DNA of 64,000 nucleotides, taken from the NCBI RefSeq assembly GCF_000300195.1, contig NZ_AMQH01000012.1:1-64000 (forward strand), written 5' to 3'. Below the pieces are notes generated by a model, which worked only from the letters and a program-made list of their open reading frames with translations, ran no database searches and had not been told where the DNA came from. The stretch is from Clostridium tunisiense TJ. GTDB taxonomy: Bacteria > Bacillota > Clostridia > Clostridiales > Clostridiaceae. Of the stretch, positions 27,170 to 35,979 are shown in pieces (within the stretch, counting starts at the first letter, position 1; the number at the start of each line of letters is the position of its first letter). Both the position numbers and the translations under genes were made by a program.

Positions 27170-27217
27170 ATACCCTAGAAGTTTACAGGAAAATTTCTAG
27201 GGTATGTTACTGTAAAC
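27170..27217 (+). terminator. Two competing hairpins ending the opp transcript
   Basis: ATACCCTAGAA (27170-27180) pairs perfectly with TTCTAGGGTAT (27195-27205). Its loop begins with GTTTACAG (27181-27188), which is also a perfect complement of CTGTAAAC (27210-27217). The two stems cannot easily coexist. No T run follows, so 3'-end protection or an unusual terminator is possible. The rest of 27218-27440 shows no gene. Confidence 0.5.
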
Positions 27218-27442
27218 ATTACAAATTAGAATTTTGAATTTTTACGATTATACCTGAACTAATAAAATACTATATAAGTTTTAATTAAGAAAAGAATTAG
27301 TGAAGATTATTTTTTAGAAGCTAGTTATAACTAGGGACAATATTACAATTATATATGCAAAGATTGTAAATTTATCAGAACTATGGCGATTATTCGTAAA
27401 AATATTTTACAATTAAAAACTAAAATAAATAAATCCTAAATA

Positions 27443-27471
27443 TTTACTTTCTTTGCTGGTATTGCTATACT
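27443..27471 (+). promoter_or_regulatory. Candidate promoter of the PepT-like gene
   Basis: TTTACT (27443-27448) is 17 bp from TATACT (27466-27471). The start point would give a leader of about 40 nt before the ATG at 27517. Confidence 0.5.
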
Positions 27472-27516
27472 AAGGATATTGACAAATAGAAAATCAACTT
27501 TTTAGGAGGAAATAGA

Positions 27517-28629
27517 ATGATTAATAAGGAAAGAATTACTAATGAGTTCTTAAAGTATGTACAAATTGATAGCCCAACTCAAAAAGAAGGTAAATTTGCC
27601 AAGTTTATTTCTGAAGAACTTACAAAATTAGGATTAGAAGTTTACATAGATGGTGCTGGTGAAAAAGTAGGTTCTGATACAGGAAATGTTATTGCAAAAC
27701 TTAAAGGTACTAAAAATGTACAACCTATATTATTTAGCTGTCATATGGATACAGTTTCTCCAGGAGAGGGAATTAAACCTATAATAAAAGATAATGTAAT
27801 ATATAGCGATGGAACCACAATCCTTGGTGGAGATGACAAAGCTGGAATAGCAGCTATTTTAGAAGCTATAAAAGTAATCAAAGAAAACAACATAGAGCAT
27901 GGACCTATTGAAATAGTATTTAGTATTTATGAAGAAGGTGGCCTTTTCGGTGCTAAAAACCTTGAATATGATAAGATAGCTTCAAAACTTGCCTTTGTAC
28001 TAGATAGTGGCGGAGACATTGGAGAAATAGTAATAAAAGGACCAGCTCAAGATAAAATAGATGCAAAGATTATTGGTAAACCTGCTCATGCTGGAGTTGC
28101 ACCTGAAGAAGGCATAAGTGCTATTCAAGTAGCTGCTTCTGCAATCAGCAAAATGAACTTATTGAGAATTGATGAAGAAACTACGGCTAATATTGGAATG
28201 ATTAATGGGGGAAAAGCAACTAATATTGTTTGTCCTGAAATCATTGTAAATGCTGAAGCAAGAAGTTTAAATAGTAAAAAGTTAGATAAGCAAACTGCTC
28301 ATATGGTACAATGCTTCGAAGAAGCAGCAAGGGAATATGGTGCAAAAGTAGAAGTAACTACTGAAAGAATGTATGGACCATTTATTGTAGCTGAAGATGA
28401 TGAAGTTGTAAAGCTTGCAAAAAAAGCTTGCTCAAATATGGGAGTAACAACAAGCCTTAAAGCAACTGGTGGTGGCAGTGATACTAACATTCTAAACGGA
28501 AATGGAATTAAAGCTGTAAATTTAGCAATCGGAGAAAGAAAACCACACACATTAGAAGAACACCTAAGAATCGAAGATCTTGTAAAAAGTGCTAACTTAG
28601 TTATGGAAATAATAAAAGCAGTTGAATAA
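27517..28629 (+). CDS. M20 peptidase, PepT-like
   Basis: 370 residues; a two-zinc exopeptidase of the peptidase T-like group, cutting tri- or dipeptides in the cytoplasm. Seen: SCHMDTVSPGEG (metal His and Asp), GGDDKAG (bridging Asp), YEEGGLFGA (acid/base Glu and ligand), KPAHAGVAPEEG in the lid domain, and the C-terminal GGGSDTN/KPHTLEEH ligands. AGGAGG lies before the ATG. Lying just after opp, it likely digests imported peptides. A strong terminator follows. Confidence 0.92.
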   Translation: MINKERITNEFLKYVQIDSPTQKEGKFAKFISEELTKLGLEVYIDGAGEKVGSDTGNVIAKLKGTKNVQPILFSCHMDTVSPGEGIKPIIKDNVIYSDGTTILGGDDKAGIAAILEAIKVIKENNIEHGPIEIVFSIYEEGGLFGAKNLEYDKIASKLAFVLDSGGDIGEIVIKGPAQDKIDAKIIGKPAHAGVAPEEGISAIQVAASAISKMNLLRIDEETTANIGMINGGKATNIVCPEIIVNAEARSLNSKKLDKQTAHMVQCFEEAAREYGAKVEVTTERMYGPFIVAEDDEVVKLAKKACSNMGVTTSLKATGGGSDTNILNGNGIKAVNLAIGERKPHTLEEHLRIEDLVKSANLVMEIIKAVE

Positions 28630-28644
28630 GTTATAAGAAATCTG

Positions 28645-28677
28645 AAAGCGTAAAGAAGAAAGCTCTTTACGCTTTTT
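28645..28677 (+). terminator. Terminator after the PepT-like gene
   Basis: AAAGCGTAAAGA (28645-28656) pairs perfectly with TCTTTACGCTTT (28664-28675) with T residues to 28677. Confidence 0.88.
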
Positions 28678-28852
28678 ATAATGTGTGAAAATTTCATATA
28701 CTAATGCTCGGTAATGTGATCTTTAGTTGAAGGTAGAAAGCAAATATTCATATTTAATTGGATTAGACTTTTGGAGAAAGTTTCTGAAGAATAGTAAGAC
28801 TGTTTTGTGAATAAACCTTTAGAGAGTCGAATATTTTTAGTCACGAAATAGT

Positions 28853-28884
28853 TTGTCATATTACCTTATAAGTGGTAATATAAT
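28853..28884 (+). promoter_or_regulatory. Candidate MerR-type promoter of the M42 peptidase gene
   Basis: TTGTCA (28853-28858) and a perfect TATAAT (28879-28884) are 20 bp apart, too far for unaided RNA polymerase. A perfect dyad ATATTACC (28858-28865) with GGTAATAT (28874-28881) is centred in that spacer. This is the layout of MerR-family activated promoters. No merR-like gene is nearby. Confidence 0.45.
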
Positions 28885-28932
28885 AATGAAGTCAAAATAT
28901 TAAGTAAATAGTTTTTAAAAGGGGGAAGACTT

Positions 28933-29931
28933 ATGTTGTTAAATCAATTGACACAGACCTTTGGTGTAAGTGGCTATGAGAAAGAAGTAAGGGAAGTTAT
29001 TAGAGAAGCTGTAAAGGATTATGCAGATGAAATAACTATAGACCCACTTGGAAATCTTATAATTTATAAAAAAGGTGTTGGGGAAAATAAGAAAAAAATA
29101 ATGGCAGCTGGACATATGGACGAAATAGGTTTTCAAGTCATTAAAGTTGATGATAAGGGTTTAATAAAGGTAAGAGGTTTAGGTGGAATTCCTGTTCCAG
29201 CAACAGTTATGAATAGAGTTCAATTTAGAAATGGGACAATTGGAATAGTTTCTAGTACTGTTAAAATCGAAGATATTAAAAATGACATTAAAAAGTTATA
29301 TATAGATATTGGAGCTCAGTCTAAAGAAGAGGCATTAAGGTATGTAAAAGTAGGTGATGTAGCTTCATATGTTGGAGAGTACTTAGAATTAAAAGATAGC
29401 AATGTTACTGGAAAAGCGCTAGATGATAGAATAGGCTGTTATATAATGATTGAGGCTTTAAAAAAAATAGAAAAACCTTATAATGATTTATACTTTGTAT
29501 TTACAGTACAAGAAGAAGTAGGACTAAGAGGGGCAACTGTAGCTGCTGAGAGAATAAATCCAGATTTAGGAATAGCCCTTGATGTTACTGTAGCAAGTGA
29601 TTTTCCCAATGCTCCTGAAGTAAGCAATAGCTTAGGTGGAGGAACTGCTGTTAAGGTATCAGATGGATCAGTAATATGCAATGAATATTTAGTAGAAGAA
29701 ATGGTAAAATGTTGTGAAGAAAACAATATAAAGTACCAACTTGATGTAATTGATGGTGGTGGTACTGATGCAGGTGCAATAAACAGATCTAATTTTGGTG
29801 TAAGAGCAGCAGGCATATCAGTGGCTACTAGATATGTGCATGGGCCAAATTGTTTTGTCAATATGAAGGACACAGAAGCATCAATAGAACTTTTAAGTAA
29901 ATATGTGAATAGAGAGTTTATATTTGAATAA
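28933..29931 (+). CDS. M42-family metallo-aminopeptidase
   Basis: 332 residues; co-catalytic metal aminopeptidase of the TET/FrvX/glutamyl-aminopeptidase group, usually a dodecameric shell digesting peptides of moderate length. Seen: AAGHMDEIGFQV (metal His, Asp), the LDDRIGCY region (bridging Asp), VQEEVGLRGA (catalytic Glu-Glu), ALDVTVASD, GGGTDAGAINRS, and a C-terminal RYVHGPN His ligand. GGGGG lies before the ATG. It is a single gene with its own terminator, part of the peptide-use region. Confidence 0.93.
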   Translation: MLLNQLTQTFGVSGYEKEVREVIREAVKDYADEITIDPLGNLIIYKKGVGENKKKIMAAGHMDEIGFQVIKVDDKGLIKVRGLGGIPVPATVMNRVQFRNGTIGIVSSTVKIEDIKNDIKKLYIDIGAQSKEEALRYVKVGDVASYVGEYLELKDSNVTGKALDDRIGCYIMIEALKKIEKPYNDLYFVFTVQEEVGLRGATVAAERINPDLGIALDVTVASDFPNAPEVSNSLGGGTAVKVSDGSVICNEYLVEEMVKCCEENNIKYQLDVIDGGGTDAGAINRSNFGVRAAGISVATRYVHGPNCFVNMKDTEASIELLSKYVNREFIFE

Positions 29932-29947
29932 AATCTAAAATAAATTT

Positions 29948-29980
29948 AAAAGGTTAGTAGGAAGACTACTAACCTTTTAT
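29948..29980 (+). terminator. Terminator after the M42 gene
   Basis: AAAAGGTTAGTAG (29948-29960) pairs perfectly with CTACTAACCTTTT (29966-29978) around GAAGA. Confidence 0.88.
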
Positions 29981-30090
29981 TAATATTTCGAAAATTGGAA
30001 AGTGAAAGCAGGTAATTAAATACACAGGCATATTCATATAGCTAAGACTACAATAAGAAATGTTGCAGATAAATAAGTTTTTTGTTTTGG

Positions 30091-30280
30091 TATAATTTTA
30101 AAAGAAAAGTAATAATATTATAGTGTAGACAAAGATTACAGTATAAATGTTTATGTGGTACTAAGAAAAGTAGAGTTTATAAATGTTAGCAATGGAAATC
30201 TTAAAGCTGAATTTAAATAATAGAATTACTAAGGAATAAATGCTCTTGAAATTAGAGTGTTTATTCCTTAACTGTTTTTT
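30091..30280 (+). ncRNA. Candidate structured leader RNA with internal terminator
   Basis: An extended -10 (TGG then TATAAT at 30091-30096) could start RNA near 30103. A 17-bp hairpin with two G-U pairs, 30230-30246 with 30254-30270, is followed by TGTTTTTT (to 30280), a textbook terminator. No gene lies between, and the next ATG is at 30329. So this is either a short RNA or a terminator-controlled leader (attenuator/riboswitch) for the 166-residue gene and cstA. I could not match a T-box or known riboswitch. Confidence 0.5.
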
Positions 30281-30328
30281 AGGGTTTAGAATTTGATATA
30301 GTTTTAATTTTATGTTTAGGAGGATTAC

Positions 30329-30829
30329 ATGGAAAAAAATAATTATTTAAATTTGTTAAATGAGAGATTTAAAAGACACTTTCAGGTGAAAAGCAACCAA
30401 CTTATTTTAGGAGAAAACATTGATATTTATGCAAGGTACAGCGAGACTACAGGGAGAACCTTCATAACGCAAAAAGATATTATTGATAAATTTGAGGTGA
30501 ATGAATATTGTTTCATTAAGACATTAGAAGGAGCTAATTTGGATACTCTTCAAAGCTTTACTGAATTCTTAAAACTGTTAACTTTAGATTTTGTAAAACC
30601 ACACAAGGAACATAGAAGCACAAATATAACAGGTGTGTTGGTTTGTGAAGAATCAATAAGTAAAGACATTGAGCTCTTTGTAAAGAAGTTTAAGTATAGT
30701 AAGTATTATAAGTTTTATTTGCAGGGATACAGTGATGTTAGATTAATAGTAGTAGATTTATCTAATAAAATTGCTGTGGCTAATAAAAAGGGAGAATCTG
30801 TTAAAAAGGTGTATTCACCTGCACCTTAA
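30329..30829 (+). CDS. Uncharacterised 166-residue protein preceding cstA
   Basis: Not recognised. Soluble alpha/beta protein: a helical start (YLNLLNERFKRHFQV), a strand-rich middle (ILGENIDIYARYSETTGRTFITQKDIIDKFEVNEYCFIKTL), and a second alternating half ending in DVRLIVVDLSNKIAVANKKGE. No signal peptide or membrane helix. AGGAGG lies before the ATG. It is 25 bp from cstA with no terminator between, so it is probably co-transcribed and may serve peptide or pyruvate uptake or its control. The upstream leader has a terminator hairpin. Confidence 0.6.
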   Translation: MEKNNYLNLLNERFKRHFQVKSNQLILGENIDIYARYSETTGRTFITQKDIIDKFEVNEYCFIKTLEGANLDTLQSFTEFLKLLTLDFVKPHKEHRSTNITGVLVCEESISKDIELFVKKFKYSKYYKFYLQGYSDVRLIVVDLSNKIAVANKKGESVKKVYSPAP

Positions 30830-30854
30830 AATAAATTTATGAGGGGGCAATTAT

Positions 30855-32468
30855 ATGAATTCATTACTACTTATTCTTGGAGCTGTGATAATTTTTATTG
30901 TGGCTTATGTTACCTATGGAGCTTGGCTTGCGAAGGAATGGGGCATAGACCTAAATAGAAAAACACCAGCTCATACAAAGTACGATAATGTGGATTACGT
31001 ACCAGCAGATGCTAAGGTTCTTTTAGGACATCATTTTTCTTCAATTGCAGGAGCAGGTCCCATTACAGGACCAATCTTAGCATCAATCTTTGGGTGGCTA
31101 CCAGTGTATTTATGGATAGTTATTGGAAGTGTTTTTGTTGGTGGAGTTCATGATTTTGGATCTTTATTTGCGTCTATAAGGCACGAAGGGAAATCCATTG
31201 GGGAAATTATTCATACAACTTTAGGAACAAAAGGTAAGAAGCTATTTAATATTTTTGCTTGGGCAACTTTAATACTAGTTGTGGCTGCTTTTACGGATAT
31301 TTGTGCTTCAACTTTTGCTTATAATCCTAATGATCTTACAGGAGCACAAGCAGGAACCGCATCTATATTATTTATATTTTTAGCTATGCTATTTGGTTTT
31401 TTTGTTTACAGAAAGGGTGCTAAACTAAGTCTTGCTACAGTAGCAGGGGTTCTGCTATTATTCATCTGCATTTGGATTGGATATAAATATCCATTTATTA
31501 AACTTTCAAAGATGGGATGGAATGTTGTACTTATAATTTATATCTCTTTAGCTTCTATACTACCAGTTTGGATACTGTTACAACCTAGAGATTATCTATG
31601 CTCTTTTCTATTATACGCAATGCTTGCGGGTGGATTAATTGGAATATTTGTTACACACCCAAGTATGGAAATACCTGCTTTTGTAGGATTTACAGTTAAA
31701 AATCAGACGTTATTTCCATTCCTATTTGTTACTGTAGCCTGTGGAGCGGTTTCTGGATTCCATGCTCTTGTAGGTTCAGGCACTTCTTCTAAACAACTAA
31801 ATAAAGAAGGGGATGCTAAGTTTGTAGGTTATGGAGCTATGCTTATAGAAGGAATTGTAGCTGTTGTTGCTCTTATTGCAGTGGGATATGTAGCCAAGGC
31901 AGAAGGTACTCCAGCTAATATATTTGCAAACGGATTAGCATATTTTATGAATAGTTTTGGTCTTCCAGTTGAGATTGGAAAGGTTTTTGTTATTTTAGCT
32001 TTCTCAGCTTTTGCATTAACAAGTTTAGATACTGCTACAAGAATAGGAAGATATATATTCCAAGAGTTCTTTGATGAGGCTTCAGAGAAAACTAAAAAAG
32101 TAGGTCAAAATATATATGTATCCACCATAATTACTGTAGCTGCTTCTTGTATTATATTAGTATATGGATATTCAAAGATATGGCCAATTTTTGGCTCGGC
32201 CAACCAATTACTTGCAGCTCTTGCATTATTAGCACTAACCTCCTGGTTAGTAAGCATGGGTAAAAAACATGCCATGGTACTTTTACCTATGATCTTAATG
32301 TTCTGCGTAACTTTATCTGCTCTAGTACTACTAATCAAGCAGTATATATTTGGAGCAACAACTAATTTTATTCTTGGTATATTTGCAATTGTTTTATTAG
32401 TATTAGCTATTATTCTTTTAATAGAGGCATATAATGTGTTTATCAGAAAAAAGGCAATTAAGAAGTAG
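30855..32468 (+). CDS. cstA: Carbon starvation protein A family transporter
   Basis: 537 residues, about 14 or more membrane helices. Hallmarks: GPITGPILASIFGW, the HHFSSIAGAGP block, GGVHDFGSLFASIRH, VGSGTSSKQLN, and SLDTATRIGRYIFQE. CstA-type proteins import peptides or pyruvate when carbon is short. GAGGGGG lies before the ATG. It sits among opp and peptidase genes, consistent with peptide uptake. It lacks the very long C-terminus of the E. coli protein, as is usual in clostridia. Confidence 0.93.
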   Translation: MNSLLLILGAVIIFIVAYVTYGAWLAKEWGIDLNRKTPAHTKYDNVDYVPADAKVLLGHHFSSIAGAGPITGPILASIFGWLPVYLWIVIGSVFVGGVHDFGSLFASIRHEGKSIGEIIHTTLGTKGKKLFNIFAWATLILVVAAFTDICASTFAYNPNDLTGAQAGTASILFIFLAMLFGFFVYRKGAKLSLATVAGVLLLFICIWIGYKYPFIKLSKMGWNVVLIIYISLASILPVWILLQPRDYLCSFLLYAMLAGGLIGIFVTHPSMEIPAFVGFTVKNQTLFPFLFVTVACGAVSGFHALVGSGTSSKQLNKEGDAKFVGYGAMLIEGIVAVVALIAVGYVAKAEGTPANIFANGLAYFMNSFGLPVEIGKVFVILAFSAFALTSLDTATRIGRYIFQEFFDEASEKTKKVGQNIYVSTIITVAASCIILVYGYSKIWPIFGSANQLLAALALLALTSWLVSMGKKHAMVLLPMILMFCVTLSALVLLIKQYIFGATTNFILGIFAIVLLVLAIILLIEAYNVFIRKKAIKK

Positions 32469-32575
32469 AATAGTCTATAGAATCACAGTATCTTTAAAAA
32501 AATAAAAAAATCGATATAACATTTCATTAAATTCAATCTAATTAGGATTAAAATGCAACTTTATAAATAAATCAT

Positions 32576-32619
32576 AGCCCTATAGTTCTATAGTTAAGAA
32601 GTATAGGGCTTAAGCTTTT
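32576..32619. terminator. Terminator between cstA and the M29 gene
   Basis: AGCCCTATA (32576-32584) pairs perfectly with TATAGGGCT (32602-32610), then TAAGCTTTTG. A second dyad, AAGCTTTT (32612-32619) with AAAAGCTT (32677-32684), reaches the end of the M29 gene. Confidence 0.65.
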
Positions 32620-32682
32620 GTAATATTTGATTTTAGAGAAATTGTATTATGAGCTTTTATTATTTAATTTTACTGTAAAAGC

Positions 32683-33912
32683 TTAAAATGCCCAATTTCC
32701 ATTTTGGAATACATAAGTTTCGTTTCCATCTGCACTTATTCCTGTAATAGATAGATCCTCAGTTCCTATCATGAAGTCTACATGAGCAAGAGAATAGTTT
32801 CCACCAGCTTTTTCTAACTCTTCTTCACTCATTTTTTCTCCATCCTTCATGCAAAGAGAATAAGCTCTCCCTATAGCTAAGTGGCAAGAAGCATTCTCAT
32901 CATATAGAGTATTGTAGAAGATAATTCCACTGTTAGAAATAGGAGAATTATAAGGAACTAATGCTACCTCACCAAGATAATGAGAACCCTCATCTGTGCT
33001 AATTAAGTGTTTAAGAGTGTCATAGCCGCTTTCAGCAGTAAAATCTACAATTCTACCCTCTTTAAAAGTTATAGAAAAGTTATCTATGAGATTTCCACCG
33101 TAGTTAAGGGGTTTTGAACTATAAACTATACCATTAACACCAGTTTTCTTTGGCATTGAAAATACTTCTTCAGTAGGCATATTAGCAATAAATTCTACAC
33201 CTTCCTCGTTATTTTCAGCTCCACCAACCCAAAGATGATTTTCAGGAAGTTCTAAATGAAGGTCGGTACCTTTTGCATTTTTAAAATGAAGAGTTTTAAA
33301 ATTCTTAGAGTTCAAGTAATCCATTTTTTCTTTTAAGTTCTTTTTGTGATTTTCCCAAGCTAAAACTGGATCTTCCTGGTCTACTCTAACAATTTTAAAT
33401 ATAGCATTCCAAAGTTTTTCAATTGCTTCTTCCTTTGAAACCTCAGAGAATACTTTAGATGCCCATCCCTCAGTTGGAATTGAAACAATTGACCAAGAAT
33501 TTTGATTGCTCATTAGTCTTGCATTAAACTTCTTCAGTGCTAATGAACGAGTCTTTTGAGCTTTAGCAATTCTATCTGGGTTTACATCCTTTAATAGCTC
33601 AGGGTTTGATGCAGAAATACTTAAGAAACCTGCACCTTGCTCAGCATAATGCATGAAGGAGTCTACTTGCCACTGAGGCATAGTTTCAAACACTTCTTCT
33701 GGAGCATTAATGAATCTAATTTTAGTTGAAAGTTCATCACTCCAGTGAACTATGACTTCTTTTGCTCCTGCTTTATAAGCTTCTTCCATTATCATTCTTG
33801 TAAAAGGAGCGCACTCAATAGGAGACATTATAACTAGAAGTTGATTCTGTTGAAGATTAATTCCAGTTTTCACAGCTAATGTGGCATATTTCTTTAAAAA
33901 ATCTTTATTCAT
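32683..33912 (-). CDS. M29-family metallo-aminopeptidase
   Basis: 409 residues; AmpS/PepS-like cytoplasmic aminopeptidase using two metal ions. Seen: LLVIMSPIECAPFTRMIMEEAYKAGA at the start, GTDLHLELPENHLW, the Glu-rich EGVEFIANMPTEEVFSMP metal region, EVALVPYNSPIS, NTLYDENASCHLAIG, and HVDFMIGTEDLSITG with ligand His/Asp. A weak AGGT site stands before the ATG. Joins the M20 and M42 enzymes in degrading imported peptides. Confidence 0.93.
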   Translation of the reverse strand: MNKDFLKKYATLAVKTGINLQQNQLLVIMSPIECAPFTRMIMEEAYKAGAKEVIVHWSDELSTKIRFINAPEEVFETMPQWQVDSFMHYAEQGAGFLSISASNPELLKDVNPDRIAKAQKTRSLALKKFNARLMSNQNSWSIVSIPTEGWASKVFSEVSKEEAIEKLWNAIFKIVRVDQEDPVLAWENHKKNLKEKMDYLNSKNFKTLHFKNAKGTDLHLELPENHLWVGGAENNEEGVEFIANMPTEEVFSMPKKTGVNGIVYSSKPLNYGGNLIDNFSITFKEGRIVDFTAESGYDTLKHLISTDEGSHYLGEVALVPYNSPISNSGIIFYNTLYDENASCHLAIGRAYSLCMKDGEKMSEEELEKAGGNYSLAHVDFMIGTEDLSITGISADGNETYVFQNGNWAF

Positions 33913-34114
33913 AAATTATACCTACTTTCTATGTAATACTTTACATTTATATTTTCACATAAATTTCAATAATTTACTAGAATGTTTATAAAATATTATA
34001 AAAAAATAAATAATAAATGTATTGAAATCTATATTTTTAGTGTATAATATAGATATAACGAAACGTAGTTAATAAAACTATGTGTTGGAGCTTTTTAAAA
34101 TGGAGGTAAAGTAT

Positions 34115-34768
34115 ATGAAAAAATTTAGAGAACCTGTTAGTGGATTTACACATTTATTTGGAGCAATTGTTTCTTTGGTAGGATTAATTGCCCTTTTGTA
34201 CAAACAACTTACCATAGGTAGGTATACTAGCTTTAGCCTTGTATCTTCCATGATTTTTGGATTAAGCCTAATATTTCTTTACACAGCAAGTTCAACTTAT
34301 CATTTAGTTATTTCGAAAGAAGGGGTAATTAGATTTTTAAGGAAATTGGATCATTCTATGATATTTGTTCTTATTGCTGGAACATACACCCCAATTTGCT
34401 TAATAGCTCTTCAGTCATATTGGAGATGGGGAATTTTCTTCACAATTTGGGGCCTTGCTATTATGGGAATAATTTTTAAGTTGTTATGGATAGATTGTCC
34501 ATCTTGGTTATCAGCAACATTATATGTGGGAATGGGATGGCTTGCCATAGTTGCATTCTCTCCACTTTCAAAGGTTCTTGATCCAGCAGGGCTCTTGTAT
34601 TTAGTGCTTGGAGGAATATTATATACTGTTGGTGCTGTAATATATTGCCTAGAGAAAAGAAACAAAAAAAGAACTTTCGGTGCTCATGAGATTTTTCATA
34701 TATTTGTGTTGCTTGGAAGTCTAAGCCATTATTGGTTAGTATTCAGATACATTATTACATTAGTATAA
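34115..34768 (+). CDS. Hemolysin III family (PAQR-type) membrane protein
   Basis: 217 residues, seven membrane helices. PAQR/Hly-III metal motifs: EPVSGFTHLFGAI at the N-terminus, SSTYH, LDHSMIFVLIAGTYTP, and HEIFHIFVLLGSLSHY at the end, supplying the zinc His/Asp residues. Bacterial members are linked to membrane-lipid homeostasis; true haemolysis is doubtful. The ATG at 34115 has GGAGG upstream; an earlier GTG at 34082 overlaps no ribosome site. TATAAT lies at 34043-34048. Confidence 0.9.
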   Translation: MKKFREPVSGFTHLFGAIVSLVGLIALLYKQLTIGRYTSFSLVSSMIFGLSLIFLYTASSTYHLVISKEGVIRFLRKLDHSMIFVLIAGTYTPICLIALQSYWRWGIFFTIWGLAIMGIIFKLLWIDCPSWLSATLYVGMGWLAIVAFSPLSKVLDPAGLLYLVLGGILYTVGAVIYCLEKRNKKRTFGAHEIFHIFVLLGSLSHYWLVFRYIITLV

Positions 34769-34813
34769 AATTATTATAATAGGAATTTTGATTTTATATA
34801 CTGTACTCAAATA

Positions 34814-34866
34814 ACTAAAAACTTCTAAGATTTCATATTTACATTTGAATCTTAGAAGTTTTTAGT
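34814..34866 (+). terminator. Terminator after the Hly-III gene
   Basis: A perfect 19-bp inverted repeat (34814-34832 with 34848-34866), 15-nt loop, with T residues inside the right arm. It probably works in both directions. Confidence 0.85.
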
Positions 34867-34923
34867 GTAATATAATATAAAACATGTTGAAATATAATTG
34901 GAAATAATAAATTTATTTACTTA

Positions 34924-35049
34924 TTGAAAAATATGGAAAAATCAATTATAATCATCTATACAGTAGACATTAGAATATTTATAATTTATTAGGATTAGTT
35001 ATGGCATATTTTAACTAAGATATGTACAGGCCTTTAATGGTCTTTTTTT
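34924..35049 (+). ncRNA. Candidate small RNA with its own promoter and terminator
   Basis: TTGAAA (34924-34929), a 17-bp spacer and a perfect TATAAT (34947-34952) predict a start near 34959. AGGCC (35028-35032) pairs with GGTCT (35039-35043), then seven T residues end the RNA near 35049. The product would be about 90 nt with an internal TTAGTT/AACTAA stem and no convincing ORF. It is a free unit: a strong terminator stands before it and the next gene starts at 35222. Confidence 0.55.
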
Positions 35050-35221
35050 ATAACCTTTTTTATAGAACTAATAATAATTTTTAAGTAATAAATAACTAAA
35101 GTTTAATAAGAATGAGAAATCGGTTTTTTTGGTAATAATTATATAAAATATGGAAACTCTATTTATAAAGTAATTAAATCTTTACGTTAACGGTGAGTAC
35201 TACAGTTATAGGAGGGCATAT

Positions 35222-35410
35222 ATGGGAAAGGTAGATGAGAGATTATTAGAGTTAGAAAAGCGGATAGAAGAGGTAAGAGAAATATTAAATGAAGCTTGTA
35301 TAACTTCAGAAGATGAACAAAAAACACTTTTTATTAGTCAACTTTTAGATGACCTAATTGTAGAATACTTCAAAGTTGTGGAAGAAGATAAGACACTAAG
35401 AAATAAATAG
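35222..35410 (+). CDS. Spo0E-like aspartyl-phosphate phosphatase
   Basis: 62 residues; two helices forming a hairpin. The second helix holds the family motif SQLLDDLI (S-Q-x-L-D), whose Asp and Gln remove phosphate from phospho-Spo0A and so delay sporulation. The first helix is LELEKRIEEVREILNEAC. GGAGGG lies before the ATG. It is a single gene between an RNA candidate and the sporulation genes gerW/ytfI on the other strand. The target is inferred from the family. Confidence 0.85.
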   Translation: MGKVDERLLELEKRIEEVREILNEACITSEDEQKTLFISQLLDDLIVEYFKVVEEDKTLRNK

Positions 35411-35427
35411 ATGATATATTTAAATAA

Positions 35428-35461
35428 AGCCGTATACCAATTTTAAAATTGATATACGGCT
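35428..35461. terminator. Bidirectional terminator, spo0E-like / gerW
   Basis: AGCCGTATA-C-CAATTTT (35428-35444) pairs with AAAATTG-A-TATACGGCT (35445-35461), one mismatch, T-rich tails on both sides. Confidence 0.7.
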
Positions 35462-35472
35462 AATTTTAAATT

Positions 35473-35964
35473 CTAGCTTTGCTGGTTAGAAGAGTTTTGC
35501 TTGTCATTGGACATTCCTTGAGATTTAGTATTTTTAGAGTCGCCTTGCTGTCCTTTTGATGAGTCTTGATTATTACTTTGGTTCATCATTCCACCATTAG
35601 AAAAGCTTTGGCTTAAACTCGATATAGCATCTGGAAGTTTATTCATTAACTGTTCCATATTGCTTTTTTCATTAACAGGAAGCATTGATACGGAATCATT
35701 TTCAATAACCATCACAGCATTAGTAGTAACTCTTGCACCTAATCCAGTACCACTAGTGGCATTATTTGCATTGTTAGAGCTATTGTTTTGCACTTTAGTA
35801 GACATACCAGTGCTACCATAGCCCATGGTTACTGACATAACTGGAACTAGGGTTTTGTTACCTACTGAAAGTGGAGTACCTAGTACTGTATCAGTACTTA
35901 CAAAATCGTGAAGATCTGTGAATAAAGTATCCATGTTATTTGTAAATGTTGTGTTTTCGCTCAT
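35473..35964 (-). CDS. gerW: GerW family sporulation protein (YtfJ)
   Basis: 163 residues. The GerW/YtfJ domain (about residues 1-110) shows TVLGTPLSVGNKTLVPVMSVTMGYG, GTGLGARVTTNAVMVIENDSVSMLP, followed by a Gln/Ser/Asn-rich tail. GerW is forespore-made and is needed for normal spore germination in Bacillus. AGGAGG lies 9 bases before the ATG. It follows the DUF2953 gene by 15 bp; the same ytfI-ytfJ pairing is known in Bacillus. Confidence 0.92.
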   Translation of the reverse strand: MSENTTFTNNMDTLFTDLHDFVSTDTVLGTPLSVGNKTLVPVMSVTMGYGSTGMSTKVQNNSSNNANNATSGTGLGARVTTNAVMVIENDSVSMLPVNEKSNMEQLMNKLPDAISSLSQSFSNGGMMNQSNNQDSSKGQQGDSKNTKSQGMSNDKQNSSNQQS

Positions 35965-35979
35965 ATCAAATATCCTCCT

